A stretch of 56,412 nucleotides of DNA from Dehalococcoidia bacterium (lineage in GTDB: Bacteria > Chloroflexota > Dehalococcoidia > GIF9 > AB-539-J10), in contig JAUWHW010000064.1 of assembly GCA_030605665.1 (NCBI GenBank), positions 1 to 56,412 on the forward strand, written 5' to 3'. Below, in pieces: positions 16,968 through 26,290 of the stretch. The notes under the pieces were generated by a model that was not told the origin of the DNA, searched no databases, and worked only from the letters and a program-made list of their open reading frames with translations. A program made the position numbers and the translations under genes. Numbering within the stretch: the stretch's first letter is position 1; each line of letters starts with the position of its first letter.

Positions 16968-17859
16968 AGCTCAGATTGAAGAGATTGTTGACCGTGCTTT
17001 AGCTGAAGACCTCGGTTGGGGTGATGTTACTACTGAGGCTTTAATACCGGATGATCAGCAGGGCATTGCTTCCATCGTAGCAAAAGAACAGGGTATTTTG
17101 GCTGGAATTGATGTAGCTAAGGAGGTGTTTCACAAGGTGGATCCAGAGCTAAAAATAGATGCTTTGCTTGAAGATGGGGCTAAAGTTGACTCAAGTAGCA
17201 TAATTACCAGGGTAGAAGGTAAGGTAGCTAGTATTCTCGGGGCAGAAAGAGTGGCTTTGAACTTCCTCCAAAGGCTAAGTGGCATTGCCTCAGAAACAAA
17301 TCGCTACGTGGAAAGCGTCAAGGGATTGCCAGTGCGCATTATGGATACCAGAAAGACCACTCCAGGTTTAAGGTTGCTGGAGAAATATGCTGTCAGGGTT
17401 GGTGGTGGCGAAAACCACCGCATGAATTTGGGCGATGGCATTCTTATTAAAGATAACCACCTGGCAGCTCTTCGTAGCCGCGGATTAAACCTTCAGGAAG
17501 TTGTAGCCAAAGTTCGACAAAATGCGCCTTTGTCATTGCGAGGCGCCCCGAGCCGAAGCAATCTCGAAGCAAGGCAAACTCAAATTGAAGTTGAGGTCAA
17601 GACCCCGCAAGAAGCTGAGGAAGCTGTCGAGGCTGGGGCAGACATCATTATGCTCGACAACATGAGCCTTGGGGATATACGTCAGGCAGTTAAGATGATA
17701 CGTGGTCGTGTCTTAATTGAAGCCTCTGGAGGAATGACCTTGGATAAGGTTCGAGCTGTAGCTGAGACAGGGGTTAATTTTATCTCAGTAGGTGCCTTGA
17801 CCCACTCAACCAAGGCTTTGGATATTAGTCTAGAGCTTGAGAGCCTCTCTAAGGAATAA
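16954..17859 (+). CDS. nadC: Nicotinate-nucleotide pyrophosphorylase (carboxylating)
   Basis: 301 residues. It turns quinolinate and PRPP into nicotinate mononucleotide. Motifs: DTRKTTPGLR at ~129, KYAVRVGGGENHRMNLGDG at ~144, KDNHL at ~165, EVEVKTPQEA near 210, DIIMLDNM near 230 and EASGGM near 253. The loop RGAPSRSNLE (~192-201) is a translated dispersed repeat (17531-17565). The sequence then returns to the family pattern, so the insertion is tolerated in a surface loop. It overlaps nadB by 14 nt and the convergent radical SAM gene by 11 nt. Confidence 0.93.
   Translation: MQLIKAQIEEIVDRALAEDLGWGDVTTEALIPDDQQGIASIVAKEQGILAGIDVAKEVFHKVDPELKIDALLEDGAKVDSSSIITRVEGKVASILGAERVALNFLQRLSGIASETNRYVESVKGLPVRIMDTRKTTPGLRLLEKYAVRVGGGENHRMNLGDGILIKDNHLAALRSRGLNLQEVVAKVRQNAPLSLRGAPSRSNLEARQTQIEVEVKTPQEAEEAVEAGADIIMLDNMSLGDIRQAVKMIRGRVLIEASGGMTLDKVRAVAETGVNFISVGALTHSTKALDISLELESLSKE
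17531..17565. repeat. Dispersed repeat inside nadC (in frame)
   Basis: 'tgtcattgcgaggcgccccg' followed by 'agccgaagcaatctc'. The ends match the other units; the centre has a GC-rich variant. Confidence 0.85.
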
Positions 17860-19189
17860 CGACCTTAATAGGCCAGGGCGTTTCCGAATATTTTTCCACC
17901 ATCTTACATGGAACATTTAGAACAAATGACCAAGTTAACAGGTTTGCGCTAAAGAGCCCCTTCCTTGTTAATTCGATTCGTTTTCCATCTGATCTTACGA
18001 TTCCAAGAAAACTTAAAATTTTTAAAACTTTACCAAATTCACCAATTTCTTCGTTGAACCTCCCGCCGAATTCGGCCTCAAAGCCACGTAAATCAAAACC
18101 TTTGCAAATGAATAGTCTGGAGGTGACCCAGCGGATTAAGCGCTCCTTAGCATCTACGTTTCTTCCACCAGCTATAGGCAGGTTCCCATTTAGGATGCTG
18201 CGGATATATTCCTTGACTGAGCATGTGTTTTGATATTCATAGCTGCCAGTAAAACCTACAGCACCACATCCGAGGCCAAGAAGTGGTCCTTCCATTTCTA
18301 GGTTAACAGTGGCATATTTCTCGTTGCTCTTGCTGAATCCGTAAAGTTCAAGTGGCTTATAACCTGCGTCCTCAAGGACGTCAAAGGTTGTATAGAACAT
18401 TCTCTTAAATGTCCTTTTGTTTGGCTGGGGCTCAAGAGAACCATTTTTTAGCCTTTGATACATTGGTGTGTAGTGAGTTATCAGAAGCGGGTAAGTGGTT
18501 ATTTCATCAACATCCTGCTCAGTGGCTATTTTAAGATCTTGTATCCAATCCTCAATGGTTTGTCCTGGCAGCATGTACATCAGGTCTATGTTTATGAAGT
18601 TAAATCCGGCTTTACGGGCATTTTCTATGGCTTCTAAAGAGGCTTCTACTGAATTTGCTCTCCCTAGTATCTTAAGATTTTCCTTGTGGAAAGATTGGAC
18701 TCCTATGCTGAGCTCTGTAATGCCTACTTCAACTAGCCCAGAAGCTTTTTCCCCGCTTATATCTTGGGGATTTGCCTCTATCCCAATCGCGGCTTTTTCA
18801 TCCACTTCAAAATATTGCTTTACAGTGGCTAAAATCTCTTTATATTGGCTGGGATTTAAAAGGCTTGGTGTCCCTCCTCCAGCATGGAGGCTATCCACTT
18901 TTAACCCCAAGCTATCCAAAAGTTTTCCATACATTCCGATTTCGTTTTTGAGGGCAGCAAGGTAACTGTTAGCCAATTCTTCATTCCATAAAGTTCTTAC
19001 GTAGGGACAAGCAGGGCATAGACTCTTACAAAATGGAATGTGTAGATATACGCTTATTTTGGTCTTATTATTGAACGAGTTCTTAAGTGATTCCACGTTG
19101 GAATCCCAGTCAGGTTTTTTAAATGTGCTTTTAAAGGCTTTTTTGGCGATAAAGCTCCAAATGCCAAAAGCGTTCCGGTCTAAAATCAT
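17849..19189 (-). CDS. HemW/HemN-like radical SAM protein
   Basis: 446 residues. The cluster motif C-x3-C-x2-C is in IPFCKSLCPACPY (~53-65); HAGGGTPSLL (~105), ELSIGVQSF (~155) and DLMYMLPGQT (~200) are the HemN/HemW pattern. The longer C-terminus (~330-446) looks like the winged-helix HemN_C region. Family members are coproporphyrinogen dehydrogenases, haem chaperones or other porphyrinoid enzymes. The first cysteine motif differs from classical HemN (C-x3-C-x2-C-x-C). Its position 30 bp downstream of a cobalt transporter operon suggests, but does not show, a role in corrinoid or haem metabolism. Confidence 0.75.
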   Translation of the reverse strand: MILDRNAFGIWSFIAKKAFKSTFKKPDWDSNVESLKNSFNNKTKISVYLHIPFCKSLCPACPYVRTLWNEELANSYLAALKNEIGMYGKLLDSLGLKVDSLHAGGGTPSLLNPSQYKEILATVKQYFEVDEKAAIGIEANPQDISGEKASGLVEVGITELSIGVQSFHKENLKILGRANSVEASLEAIENARKAGFNFINIDLMYMLPGQTIEDWIQDLKIATEQDVDEITTYPLLITHYTPMYQRLKNGSLEPQPNKRTFKRMFYTTFDVLEDAGYKPLELYGFSKSNEKYATVNLEMEGPLLGLGCGAVGFTGSYEYQNTCSVKEYIRSILNGNLPIAGGRNVDAKERLIRWVTSRLFICKGFDLRGFEAEFGGRFNEEIGEFGKVLKILSFLGIVRSDGKRIELTRKGLFSANLLTWSFVLNVPCKMVEKYSETPWPIKVVIP

Positions 19190-19220
19190 TTTTTGCCTCC
19201 TTCAATCAAAGCTTGGGACA

Positions 19221-19955
19221 TTAATTTGGAACTTGAATAACTTTCTTCTCTGGGGCAAGGCCATGGGCCCTGAGCAAAGAGACATCGTTCAAAATCCTCT
19301 CGGTGCTGTCCTCAGCCACTATCTCTCCTCCATCTAGTATTATCGTCCGCTGGCACAGAGCCCTTACTAGCTCCAGGTCGTGAGCAGCAACGACCTTAGT
19401 CATGGGCAGTTGCCTCAGAAGCTCGATTAACGACCATTTGCTCCTGGGATCAAGGTTGCTGCTAGGTTCATCCAGAACCAGAAGCTCCGGACTTAAGGAA
19501 AGAACAGTAGCAATAGCAATCCTTTTCTTCTCGCCAACGCTGAGATGATGGGGGGAACGTTGCTCATAGCCACTCATCCCTACCCATTCCAAAGATTGAG
19601 CCACGCGCTGCTTCACTTCCGATTCAGGATAGCCCATGTTTATAGGGCCGAAGGCAACGTCATCAAAGACGATGGGGGAAAAAAGCTGGTCTTCTGAATC
19701 CTGGAATACTAGACCAACTTTTCTCCTTATTTCCTTCAGGTTCCTTTCCTCCACAGGTACCCCGAAGATCTTGACTATACTATTGCCGCGAAGGATACCA
19801 TTCAGATGAAGCAAGAGCGTTGACTTGCCCGCACCATTGGGACCAATCAAAGCTATGTTCTCACCGGGATAAATAACTAGGTTAATATCCTTGAGCGCCT
19901 TTTGCCCATCAGGATAGAAGAAGGAAAGATTTTTGATCTCTATAACCTTATCCAT
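19221..19955 (-). CDS. cbiO: Cobalt/nickel ECF transporter ATPase
   Basis: 244 residues. ABC ATPase with Walker A GPNGAGKST (~38-46), Q-loop FQDSEDQLF typical of ECF ATPases, signature LSVGEKKR, and Walker B LLVLDEPSSNLD. It powers the CbiMNQO cobalt uptake system at the membrane. It is the last gene of cbiM-cbiN-cbiQ-cbiO on the minus strand, 12 bp after cbiQ. Confidence 0.94.
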   Translation of the reverse strand: MDKVIEIKNLSFFYPDGQKALKDINLVIYPGENIALIGPNGAGKSTLLLHLNGILRGNSIVKIFGVPVEERNLKEIRRKVGLVFQDSEDQLFSPIVFDDVAFGPINMGYPESEVKQRVAQSLEWVGMSGYEQRSPHHLSVGEKKRIAIATVLSLSPELLVLDEPSSNLDPRSKWSLIELLRQLPMTKVVAAHDLELVRALCQRTIILDGGEIVAEDSTERILNDVSLLRAHGLAPEKKVIQVPN

Positions 19956-19967
19956 GACCTTTCAAAG

Positions 19968-20738
19968 CTACCAGAAGATAATGCCTAAGGAGGCAAGAAC
20001 AAGACCAAAGGTAACGCCAAAATAAGCATCAACCTTCTTGAAATTTAACTGGTGCAAGCTGCGAACTTCGCCATCAAAGCCCCTAGCTAACATGGCAGCA
20101 TAAACCCTTTCGCCTCGCTCATAGCTCCGAATAAACAGAGTGCCAATCATGTTGCCGAGCATCTTCAACTGGCGGAGCCTGCCACCGCCAAAATTGCGGC
20201 TATCCCGAGCTCGTCGCATTCGCATTACCTCATCTACCAGAACAAAAATGTAACGATACATAAAAGAAAGAATCAATACTATTACCTCAGGTACGCCTAA
20301 CTGCTTTAAGCCTTTCAGCAAGTCACCAAATTTTGTTGTCGCTGAAAGCAAAATCAAACTAAAAATACAGAGCCAAGCTTTAACGGCTACATTTGCCAGA
20401 ATGAGCAAGCCATCATAAGTCACTGAGACTTTCCACAGCCAGATATTGTAGCTGCCAGCTATCTCACCTGGCTTAAAAAACGGGATGGAAACAGCAATCA
20501 GCAAAACAAAGGGGAAAATTACCAAAGACCTCTTTAAGACGTAAAGGGGTGGTAACTTGGAGATAATGAGCAAAGTAGCAATGAGACCGAAGTAAAGGAC
20601 AAAAGCTTGCCAATTCCTAATCGGTGTTAATACCAGAGAAATAATGAAAGCTAAACTGGCAATAAACTTGGTTCGCGGGTCAAGCCTGTGGATTAGACTG
20701 TCTAAGTCACTATATTGATCAATGAAACTATGCTTCAC
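19968..20738 (-). CDS. cbiQ: Cobalt ECF transporter transmembrane subunit
   Basis: 256 residues with several hydrophobic helices (for example FIASLAFIISLVLTPI and FVLLIAVSIPFF) and the coupling motifs of ECF T-components, RRARDSRNFGGG and ERVYAAMLARGFDG. It links the ATPase to CbiM/CbiN. It overlaps the preceding cbiN-like gene by 11 nt. Confidence 0.93.
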   Translation of the reverse strand: MKHSFIDQYSDLDSLIHRLDPRTKFIASLAFIISLVLTPIRNWQAFVLYFGLIATLLIISKLPPLYVLKRSLVIFPFVLLIAVSIPFFKPGEIAGSYNIWLWKVSVTYDGLLILANVAVKAWLCIFSLILLSATTKFGDLLKGLKQLGVPEVIVLILSFMYRYIFVLVDEVMRMRRARDSRNFGGGRLRQLKMLGNMIGTLFIRSYERGERVYAAMLARGFDGEVRSLHQLNFKKVDAYFGVTFGLVLASLGIIFW

Positions 20739-21012
20739 TTTTTGCCTTTAATAACCTAGCTACTCCATAACCAATACCAAAGAGCATGAGCGTGCCAATT
20801 AATCCAGCCAGAATTGTTGCCACAGCTTCACTTCCTACCCCTGGCATCACATAGTCAGGGATGGCCTCAAAAATAGCTTCACGGGCTGTTTCCATAAATC
20901 CCTTGTCCTCAGCTACTCTCTCTAGTCCATCGGGAGAGGAGGAAGCCAAGGGAGATACTAGTGCCAAAACCAAAGCTAAAATCAAAGCACCATGCCACCA
21001 TTTAAATCTCAT
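20728..21012 (-). CDS. PDGLE-domain protein, CbiN-like component
   Basis: 94 residues. A first membrane helix (ALILALVLALVSPLA) is followed by the eponymous SSPDGLERVAEDKGF, then a second helix (TILAGLIGTLMLFGIGYGV). In many Co/Ni ECF systems this domain replaces or is fused to CbiM as the CbiN equivalent. It sits between cbiM (11 bp before) and cbiQ (overlap). Confidence 0.9.
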   Translation of the reverse strand: MRFKWWHGALILALVLALVSPLASSSPDGLERVAEDKGFMETAREAIFEAIPDYVMPGVGSEAVATILAGLIGTLMLFGIGYGVARLLKAKSEA

Positions 21013-21023
21013 GTGATCCTCCT

Positions 21024-21662
21024 TTAAGCCTTTTGTATTTCCAGCAGGTCAGCTCTGGTAGCCATGATTAAACTGAGCACCGCGGCAGTTATCAGGCCTT
21101 CACCGACACCAATAAAGGCATGAACGCCTGCCATCGCTGGCAGGGCTATCCCCAATGGTACTGTGCCTGAAATAGCTAGCTCAAAGGCACAGGCAATAGA
21201 TGCTACAACTACTGATAACCACGCAGCTAAGCCCCCGCTAACCAGGGTCCTCCTCTTCTGCCCGCCGAAAAGGAAAGCACCACCTCGATGAACATAATAA
21301 CCGATAAAACTGGCAACAATTCCCATGTTAAAGATATTAGCCCCCAAGGCAAAGAGCCCCCCATCTTGAAATACCAGGCATTGAACCGCCAGTACACAAG
21401 TCATTATCAGTATCCCTGCCCAGGGGCCTAAGAGAATAGCGGCTAAAGCAGCCCCAATAAGATGTCCCGATGTACCCCCAGCTATAGGGAAATTAAGCAT
21501 CTGAGCGGCAAAGATGAAAGCAGCTAATACTCCCATAAGCGGGATTTGCTTCTCCCCCATCTTTTTATTTGTCGCCTTGACAGCGTAAGCTACACAACCG
21601 GCAGCTACAACACAACCAACTGTTGCCACTGGTGCGTTCATAAAACCATCAGGTATATGCAT
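21024..21662 (-). CDS. cbiM: Cobalt ECF transporter S-component
   Basis: 212 residues starting MHIPDGFMNAPV, whose His2 and the N-terminal amine chelate the metal in CbiM/NikM structures. Hydrophobic helices and GGTSGHLIGAALAAILLGPW (~60-79) are characteristic. It binds Co2+ or Ni2+; the two cannot be separated by sequence alone. It begins the operon. The region before it holds a perfect palindrome (21785-21798) likely used by the neighbouring Fur-family regulator. No cobalamin riboswitch was recognised. Confidence 0.93.
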   Translation of the reverse strand: MHIPDGFMNAPVATVGCVVAAGCVAYAVKATNKKMGEKQIPLMGVLAAFIFAAQMLNFPIAGGTSGHLIGAALAAILLGPWAGILIMTCVLAVQCLVFQDGGLFALGANIFNMGIVASFIGYYVHRGGAFLFGGQKRRTLVSGGLAAWLSVVVASIACAFELAISGTVPLGIALPAMAGVHAFIGVGEGLITAAVLSLIMATRADLLEIQKA

Positions 21663-21784
21663 CTAAGACCTCCCTTAAATCAAACTTCTATCAATCAATT
21701 GCATTGCCAATTTGGGTTAAAAAGGGCATCTTAAGTCTTCTTCAGCAACTTCCCTGTCCCGGTCTTTTGAATATTCCATGCATC

Positions 21785-21798
21785 TGCAATTAATTGCA
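21785..21798. promoter_or_regulatory. Palindromic operator candidate upstream of cbiM
   Basis: TGCAATTAATTGCA is a perfect 14-bp palindrome, about 125 bp before the cbiM start and just after fur. A related sequence, AATTGCATTGCCAATT, lies nearer cbiM at about 21698-21713. The half-site resembles the TTGCAA boxes known for Nur, the nickel-sensing Fur homologue. Binding by the adjacent regulator is inferred. Confidence 0.5.
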
Positions 21799-21820
21799 AT
21801 AGTTAAGCAAAAAAATTTAG

Positions 21821-22237
21821 TTATTCTTTCTTGCGACAATCACCACACTCCCCTGGAATAGCTAAATGTCTCAGATCAGCTTCAAACCCGTAACCGAGAA
21901 GTAATGTGTCCTTTAAAGGAAATAGCACAGATTCGTCTAAATCCACTATTTTGCCACATCTGCGGCAAACAAGATGGTGGTGATGACCCTTTTCAGCAAC
22001 ATGATAACGAACACGCTCCTCACCAAAATCTGTTTCCGTGACTAACTTTAACTCTCTTAGTAGCTCCAGGGTGCGATAAACAGTGGAGATATTGCTGTAA
22101 GGATAACGAGCATGTAATTGTTCATAGATTTCCTCGGCGCTAATATGCCCGTCAGCGCTATGAAGGGCTTCAATAACCAGCATACGCTGCGGAGTCAAAC
22201 GATATCCTTTTTCTTGAAGAACTTTATGGCAGCTCAT
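21821..22237 (-). CDS. Fur-family metal-responsive repressor
   Basis: 138 residues. The winged helix RLTPQRMLVIEAL...STVYRTLELL (~12-65) is typical of Fur/Zur/PerR/Nur. The dimer domain has EKGHHHHLVCRRCGKIVD (~87-104) and a final CGDC, giving the two CxxC structural zinc pairs and the histidine-rich regulatory site. It lies directly upstream of the cobalt transporter operon in the same orientation, and TTGCAAT palindromes flank it, so it probably regulates Co/Ni uptake and itself. An iron or peroxide role is possible. Confidence 0.9.
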   Translation of the reverse strand: MSCHKVLQEKGYRLTPQRMLVIEALHSADGHISAEEIYEQLHARYPYSNISTVYRTLELLRELKLVTETDFGEERVRYHVAEKGHHHHLVCRRCGKIVDLDESVLFPLKDTLLLGYGFEADLRHLAIPGECGDCRKKE

Positions 22238-22268
22238 TTAAAATTGATTATAACAGGATGCCAAAATG

Positions 22269-22292
22269 ATTGCAACAGGTTGCTGATGCAAT
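22269..22292. promoter_or_regulatory. Inverted-repeat operator candidate upstream of the Fur-family gene
   Basis: ATTGCA (22269-22274) and TGCAAT (22287-22292) form an inverted repeat 12 bp apart, 32 bp before the regulator's start. The half-sites match those of the palindrome upstream of cbiM, consistent with autoregulation. Confidence 0.45.
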
Positions 22293-22738
22293 TATTTGAT
22301 TTTACTCTCTAGTAACAAAGTTACCGGCCCGTCATTATGGATCTCTACCAGCATGCGTTCTTGGAAAATTCCTGTCTCTACCTTAAGGCCGGTGGAGCGA
22401 ACTTGGTCCACAAAAAAGTCATATAATTCCTTAGCCTTACCCGGTGAAGCTGCTTCGGTGAAGCTAGGGCGTCTCCCCTTCTGTGAATCAGCTAAAAGGG
22501 TAAACTGGCTTACTATCAAAATTTCTCCCTTTGTTTCCAATGCTGAAAGGGCAAACTCACTTGCTCCGTTAGTAAAAATACGCAAATTGACTATTTTGTC
22601 TGCTAAGTAGCGGGCATCACCTTCTGAATCGTCCTTGGCAACGCCAATGAAAACCACTAGCCCTGGGCCGATTCTGCCTACCACTTCGTCATTTACGCTT
22701 ACTGAAGCCTTGGTAACCCGCTGAATCAGAGTTTTCAT
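22292..22738 (-). CDS. dtd: D-aminoacyl-tRNA deacylase
   Basis: Homochirality proofreading enzyme that removes D-amino acids from tRNA. It starts MKTLIQRVTKASVSV, matching the family start; an in-frame ATG 60 nt upstream would add a non-conserved tail. The SQFTLLADSQKGRRPSF and NDGPVTLLLE motifs provide the catalytic Ser-Gln-Phe-Thr patch and the cross-subunit Gly-cisPro. About 148 residues, the usual size. Divergent from nusA. Confidence 0.92.
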   Translation of the reverse strand: MKTLIQRVTKASVSVNDEVVGRIGPGLVVFIGVAKDDSEGDARYLADKIVNLRIFTNGASEFALSALETKGEILIVSQFTLLADSQKGRRPSFTEAASPGKAKELYDFFVDQVRSTGLKVETGIFQERMLVEIHNDGPVTLLLESKIK

Positions 22739-22802
22739 TTTTTGCATTTCTAATTTAATCGTGCTAAACTTAAGATTTAAAGAGGATATTATATCCAATC
22801 AG

Positions 22803-22824
22803 GTGGGCAAAAACCCACTTTTTT
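22803..22824 (+). terminator. Intrinsic-terminator hairpin in the nusA leader (possible attenuator)
   Basis: GTGGG and CCCAC form a stem around an A-rich loop, followed by six T residues. It lies 30 bp upstream of nusA and downstream of a possible -10 (TATTAT, ~22785). As dtd is divergent, this terminator can only act on transcripts heading into nusA, which suggests attenuation of the nusA operon. Confidence 0.6.
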
Positions 22825-22853
22825 GTTAAATTTAATTATTAGGTTGGAAAGAG

Positions 22854-24236
22854 ATGAAGACAGAGTTTATGATTGCTATCACTCAACTCTCAGCTGAGAG
22901 GAACTTACCTAAAGAAGTAGTTTTAGAAGCTTTAGAATCAGCGCTCATCTCAGCTTATAAAAAAGACATTTTCAGCCGCGAGCAGGATATCTCGGTCAAA
23001 ATTGATCCTAGTGCTGCTGATATCAAAGTTTATATTAGAAAGGTTGTGGTTGAGTCAGTTACTAATCCATGGCGAGAGATCTCCTTGGATGATGCTCGAA
23101 AATTGCGTGGTGATGTTCAAGTTGGCGAGGTGGTGGAGATAGAATCTACACCAAAAAGTGCTGGACGCATTGCGGCTCAAACAGCAAAGCAGGTTGTTTT
23201 GCAACGGTTGCGGGAAGCAGAGCGCCATGCAATCTATGACCAGTTCGTTAATAAGGGAGGTGAAGTTGTCACTGGGACAATTCAATTCATCCAACCCAAA
23301 CAAATCTATGTTAGTTTAGGCAGGACAGAGGCGATGCTTCCCCTCACTGAGCAGGTGCCTTATGAGCGTTACCGCGCCGGACAGCAGCTTAAATTTTACC
23401 TTTTGGAGGTAAGTCAAGGGGTTAAAGGGCCTCAAATAATGGTTTCTCGTTCTCATCCGAATTTGCTGCGCCGCCTTTTTGAGCTGGAAATCCCCGAAAT
23501 TCATAGCGGTGTTGTGGAGTTAAAAGCTATAGCGCGAGAGGCTGGACAGCGGAGCAAGGTGGCGGTGTCCACTCACCAAGAAGGCGTCGAACCTATAGGT
23601 TGTTGTCTTGGACCTCGAGGCATTAGACTACAAAGTATTATTAACGAACTGAATGGTGAAAAAATGGATGTAATTCAGTGGCATACTGATCCCAAGATAT
23701 TTATTTCTAATGCCCTCAGCCCAGCTCAAGTAGCGAGCATCGAACTAAATGGGGCAGAGAATACAGCTACTGTGATTGTTCCTGATAAACAACTATCTCT
23801 GGCCATAGGCAAAGAGGGGCAAAATGCCAGGTTAGCAGCAAAACTCACAGGTTGGCGGATTGATATTAAGAGCATCTCTGCCGCTGAAGCAGAAACAGCA
23901 AGTTTACCTCAGGCTGCTCCTGAGGAGTTGGAAAGTGGTGAATTGCTTTCTGCTAGATCAAGTCAACCTCGAGCATCGGAGCCGACTAGTGAGGGCGAAG
24001 TAGAAGATATAACTACACTTTTAGCCAGTGATGAATTTAGATTGGCCACGGAAACCCCTTCTGTGAGGTCTGAGGAAAAAGCGCAGATTCGCTTTGCCGA
24101 AGATATTTTACCAAGCAAGCCAAAAGTAGAAATACTAGGTAGGAAAAAGGACGCAAAGCCGGAGAAAGGCAAACCTAAAGCCAAAGGATTTAAGAAAGGC
24201 AAGGCCTACGTTGAGGACGATGAAACGGAAGAGTAA
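22854..24236 (+). CDS. nusA: Transcription termination/antitermination factor NusA
   Basis: 460 residues. The RNA polymerase-binding N-terminal domain ([20 protein letters not shown]) is followed by an S1 domain (~130-200), KH1 ([18 protein letters not shown], ~245) and KH2 ([20 protein letters not shown], ~310). The C-terminal ~110 residues are acidic then lysine-rich and low in complexity, with no AR repeats. The rimP gene that usually precedes nusA is absent here. The ylxR start lies inside its 3' end. A terminator-like hairpin in the leader suggests NusA-dependent autoregulation. Confidence 0.94.
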   Translation: MKTEFMIAITQLSAERNLPKEVVLEALESALISAYKKDIFSREQDISVKIDPSAADIKVYIRKVVVESVTNPWREISLDDARKLRGDVQVGEVVEIESTPKSAGRIAAQTAKQVVLQRLREAERHAIYDQFVNKGGEVVTGTIQFIQPKQIYVSLGRTEAMLPLTEQVPYERYRAGQQLKFYLLEVSQGVKGPQIMVSRSHPNLLRRLFELEIPEIHSGVVELKAIAREAGQRSKVAVSTHQEGVEPIGCCLGPRGIRLQSIINELNGEKMDVIQWHTDPKIFISNALSPAQVASIELNGAENTATVIVPDKQLSLAIGKEGQNARLAAKLTGWRIDIKSISAAEAETASLPQAAPEELESGELLSARSSQPRASEPTSEGEVEDITTLLASDEFRLATETPSVRSEEKAQIRFAEDILPSKPKVEILGRKKDAKPEKGKPKAKGFKKGKAYVEDDETEE

Positions 24237-24510
24237 GCATGTACCTCAGCGCACCTGTGTTGCTTGTCGTCAGAAGAGGGACAAAAAGGATTTGATTCGT
24301 TTGGTACACATCGATAACGGGGCTATCGAGGTAGATATATCTGCCAGGAAGCCTGGTCGAGGTGCTTATTTATGTCCCAAAAAGGATTGCTGGGAAATAG
24401 GGCTAAAGCGAAACCATTTGGAACGAGCTTTGCGAACGAAGCTTAGCGATAATAATCGCCAAGCTTTGATAGACTACAGCAATAACTTGCTGAGGGAAGG
24501 CCAGATTTGA
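24220..24510 (+). CDS. ylxR: YlxR (DUF448) RNA-binding protein
   Basis: 96 residues with RTCVACRQKRDKKDLIRL and GRGAYLCPKKDCWE, the YlxR signature. It lies between nusA and infB as in most bacteria. The ATG at 24220 (GAGG upstream) gives the normal N-terminus [13 protein letters not shown]; a TTG at 24211 is also in frame. It overlaps nusA by 17 nt and infB by 4 nt. It is a small nucleic-acid-binding protein, proposed to regulate transcription or rnpB. Confidence 0.93.
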   Translation: MKRKSKHVPQRTCVACRQKRDKKDLIRLVHIDNGAIEVDISARKPGRGAYLCPKKDCWEIGLKRNHLERALRTKLSDNNRQALIDYSNNLLREGQI

Positions 24511-26279
24511 ATAGTAAAAAAAGGCAGCCAGCGAATAATCAGAGAGAGGCAAATCAACCAACTTTGCCTCAAATTGAGCTTCCACCTTCCATGACTGTAA
24601 AACAATTAGCCGATACCCTAAAAGTGGAGCCGGTGAAAGTTATTAAGCAGCTTATGCGGAGGGCTATCATGTCCAACATTAACCAGACCATTGATTTTGA
24701 TACCGCTGCTATGATAACACCGGATTTTGGCTATAGAGCTCAAGAGAAAATAGAACGTCGAGTCTTGCCTTCCCTTAAGAGAATAGGGGGTAAACTCCAA
24801 ATCCGCCCCCCAGTGATTACTGTAATGGGGCATGTTGACCATGGCAAGACAACCCTCCTTGATGCCATTAGGAAAACAAATGTAACTGCTCATGAGGCAG
24901 GAGCTATTACCCAGCACATTGGCGCTTATCAAACTATGGTAGACGAGCGTAAAATTACCTTCTTGGATACGCCAGGACACGAAGCTTTCACTGCTATGAG
25001 AGCTCGTGGGGCACAGGCAACAGATATTGTTGTCTTGGTGGTTGCTGCTGAGGATGGCGTTATGCCTCAGACTGTGGAGGCTGTAGACCACGCTAGAGCT
25101 GCCGAAGTGCCTATAGTAGTTGCCATCAATAAAATTGATAAACCTGATGCCGAACCTGGGCGTGTAAAGCAACAACTTGCCGATTTGGGTTTAATTATTG
25201 AGGAATGGGGTGGCGATATAGTTTGTGTTCCCATCTCGGCTAAAAAGGGCCAGGGGATCTCAGATTTACTGGAAAATCTATTTCTTGTTGCCGATATATT
25301 GGAGCTGAAAGCTGACACTAATTGTGCCGCAGAAGGCGTGGTTATTGAAGCTAAGCTGGATAAAACTAGAGGTTCCTCGGCTACTCTTTTGGTTCAGAAG
25401 GGCACTCTCGAACTGGGCAATATTGTAGTAGTTGGCAATACTTGGGGCAAAATCAAAGCCATGTTCAATGATAAAGGAAAGAGGATTAAGAAGGCTGAGC
25501 CATCGGCTCCGGTTGAAGTTCTGGGCTTGAATGGCGTGCCAAGGTCAGGGGAGCTTTTTACCGTAGTTGCTGATGAGCACCAAGCACGAGGCATTGTGGA
25601 TAAACGTGAAGCTGTAAGAATCCGTGCGCCTTTAAGTTTAAGCACCCTTTCTAGCCAAATAAGTGATGGGCAGGTAAAGGAACTCAATATAATTTTGAAG
25701 ACAGATGTCCAGGGTAGCATCGAGCCAATAAAGAACTCCATAGAGCAATTGAGCACAGAAAAGGTGAGGGCTAAGGTTATACATACTGCTAGTGGCAGCA
25801 TCGCAGAGAGCGATGTACTTTTGGCTTCAGCTTCTAAAGGCATTGTTATAGGCTTTAATAGTGACCCAGCGCCAGGGGCACAGCAGCTAGCCGAAACGGA
25901 AGGGGTAAGTATTCAAAGGTATGATGTAATTTACAAATTAGAGGATGATGTAGGCAAGGCATTAAAGGGAATGCTTGAGCCAACCTATGTTGAAGTGCTT
26001 GGAGGACGTGCTGAGGTACGAGCTGTGTTCCCTAGTAGCAAGCATGGTAAGGTAGCAGGAGTTTATGTTAAGGAAGGCAAGATATGGCGAGATGCCAAAG
26101 TCAAAATATTGCGGCAAAATGAAGTGGTCTGCGAATCTCGAGTCTCCAGTTTAAAACGTTTTAAAGAAGATGCCACTGAAGTAGTTGCTGGCCTCGAATG
26201 TGGTGCAGGTGTAGAGGGGTTTACCGATTTTTATATCGGCGACATTATTGAGCTTTATAGGAAGGAAAAGGTAAGCTAA
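24507..26279 (+). CDS. infB: Translation initiation factor IF-2
   Basis: 590 residues, a short form with a small N-terminal part. One IF2_N domain ([22 protein letters not shown], ~29-50) precedes the G domain: G1 GHVDHGKT (~107), G3 DTPGHEAF (~153), G4 NKID (~207). Domains II, III and IV follow with [12 protein letters not shown] and RFKEDATEV near the end. It brings fMet-tRNA to the 30S subunit. Start is TTG at 24507, with GAGGGAAGG upstream and overlap with the ylxR stop. Confidence 0.95.
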   Translation: MNSKKRQPANNQREANQPTLPQIELPPSMTVKQLADTLKVEPVKVIKQLMRRAIMSNINQTIDFDTAAMITPDFGYRAQEKIERRVLPSLKRIGGKLQIRPPVITVMGHVDHGKTTLLDAIRKTNVTAHEAGAITQHIGAYQTMVDERKITFLDTPGHEAFTAMRARGAQATDIVVLVVAAEDGVMPQTVEAVDHARAAEVPIVVAINKIDKPDAEPGRVKQQLADLGLIIEEWGGDIVCVPISAKKGQGISDLLENLFLVADILELKADTNCAAEGVVIEAKLDKTRGSSATLLVQKGTLELGNIVVVGNTWGKIKAMFNDKGKRIKKAEPSAPVEVLGLNGVPRSGELFTVVADEHQARGIVDKREAVRIRAPLSLSTLSSQISDGQVKELNIILKTDVQGSIEPIKNSIEQLSTEKVRAKVIHTASGSIAESDVLLASASKGIVIGFNSDPAPGAQQLAETEGVSIQRYDVIYKLEDDVGKALKGMLEPTYVEVLGGRAEVRAVFPSSKHGKVAGVYVKEGKIWRDAKVKILRQNEVVCESRVSSLKRFKEDATEVVAGLECGAGVEGFTDFYIGDIIELYRKEKVS

Positions 26280-26290
26280 GGCAACAAATG

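Noticed and set aside
21663..21820. Cobalamin riboswitch upstream of cbiM
   Set aside because: No B12-box-like GCCACTG or the expected long folded leader could be found in 158 bp; palindromic protein-binding sites explain the region better.
22292..22798. Upstream ATG for dtd at 22798
   Set aside because: It adds 20 non-conserved residues; the family N-terminus begins at the ATG at 22738.
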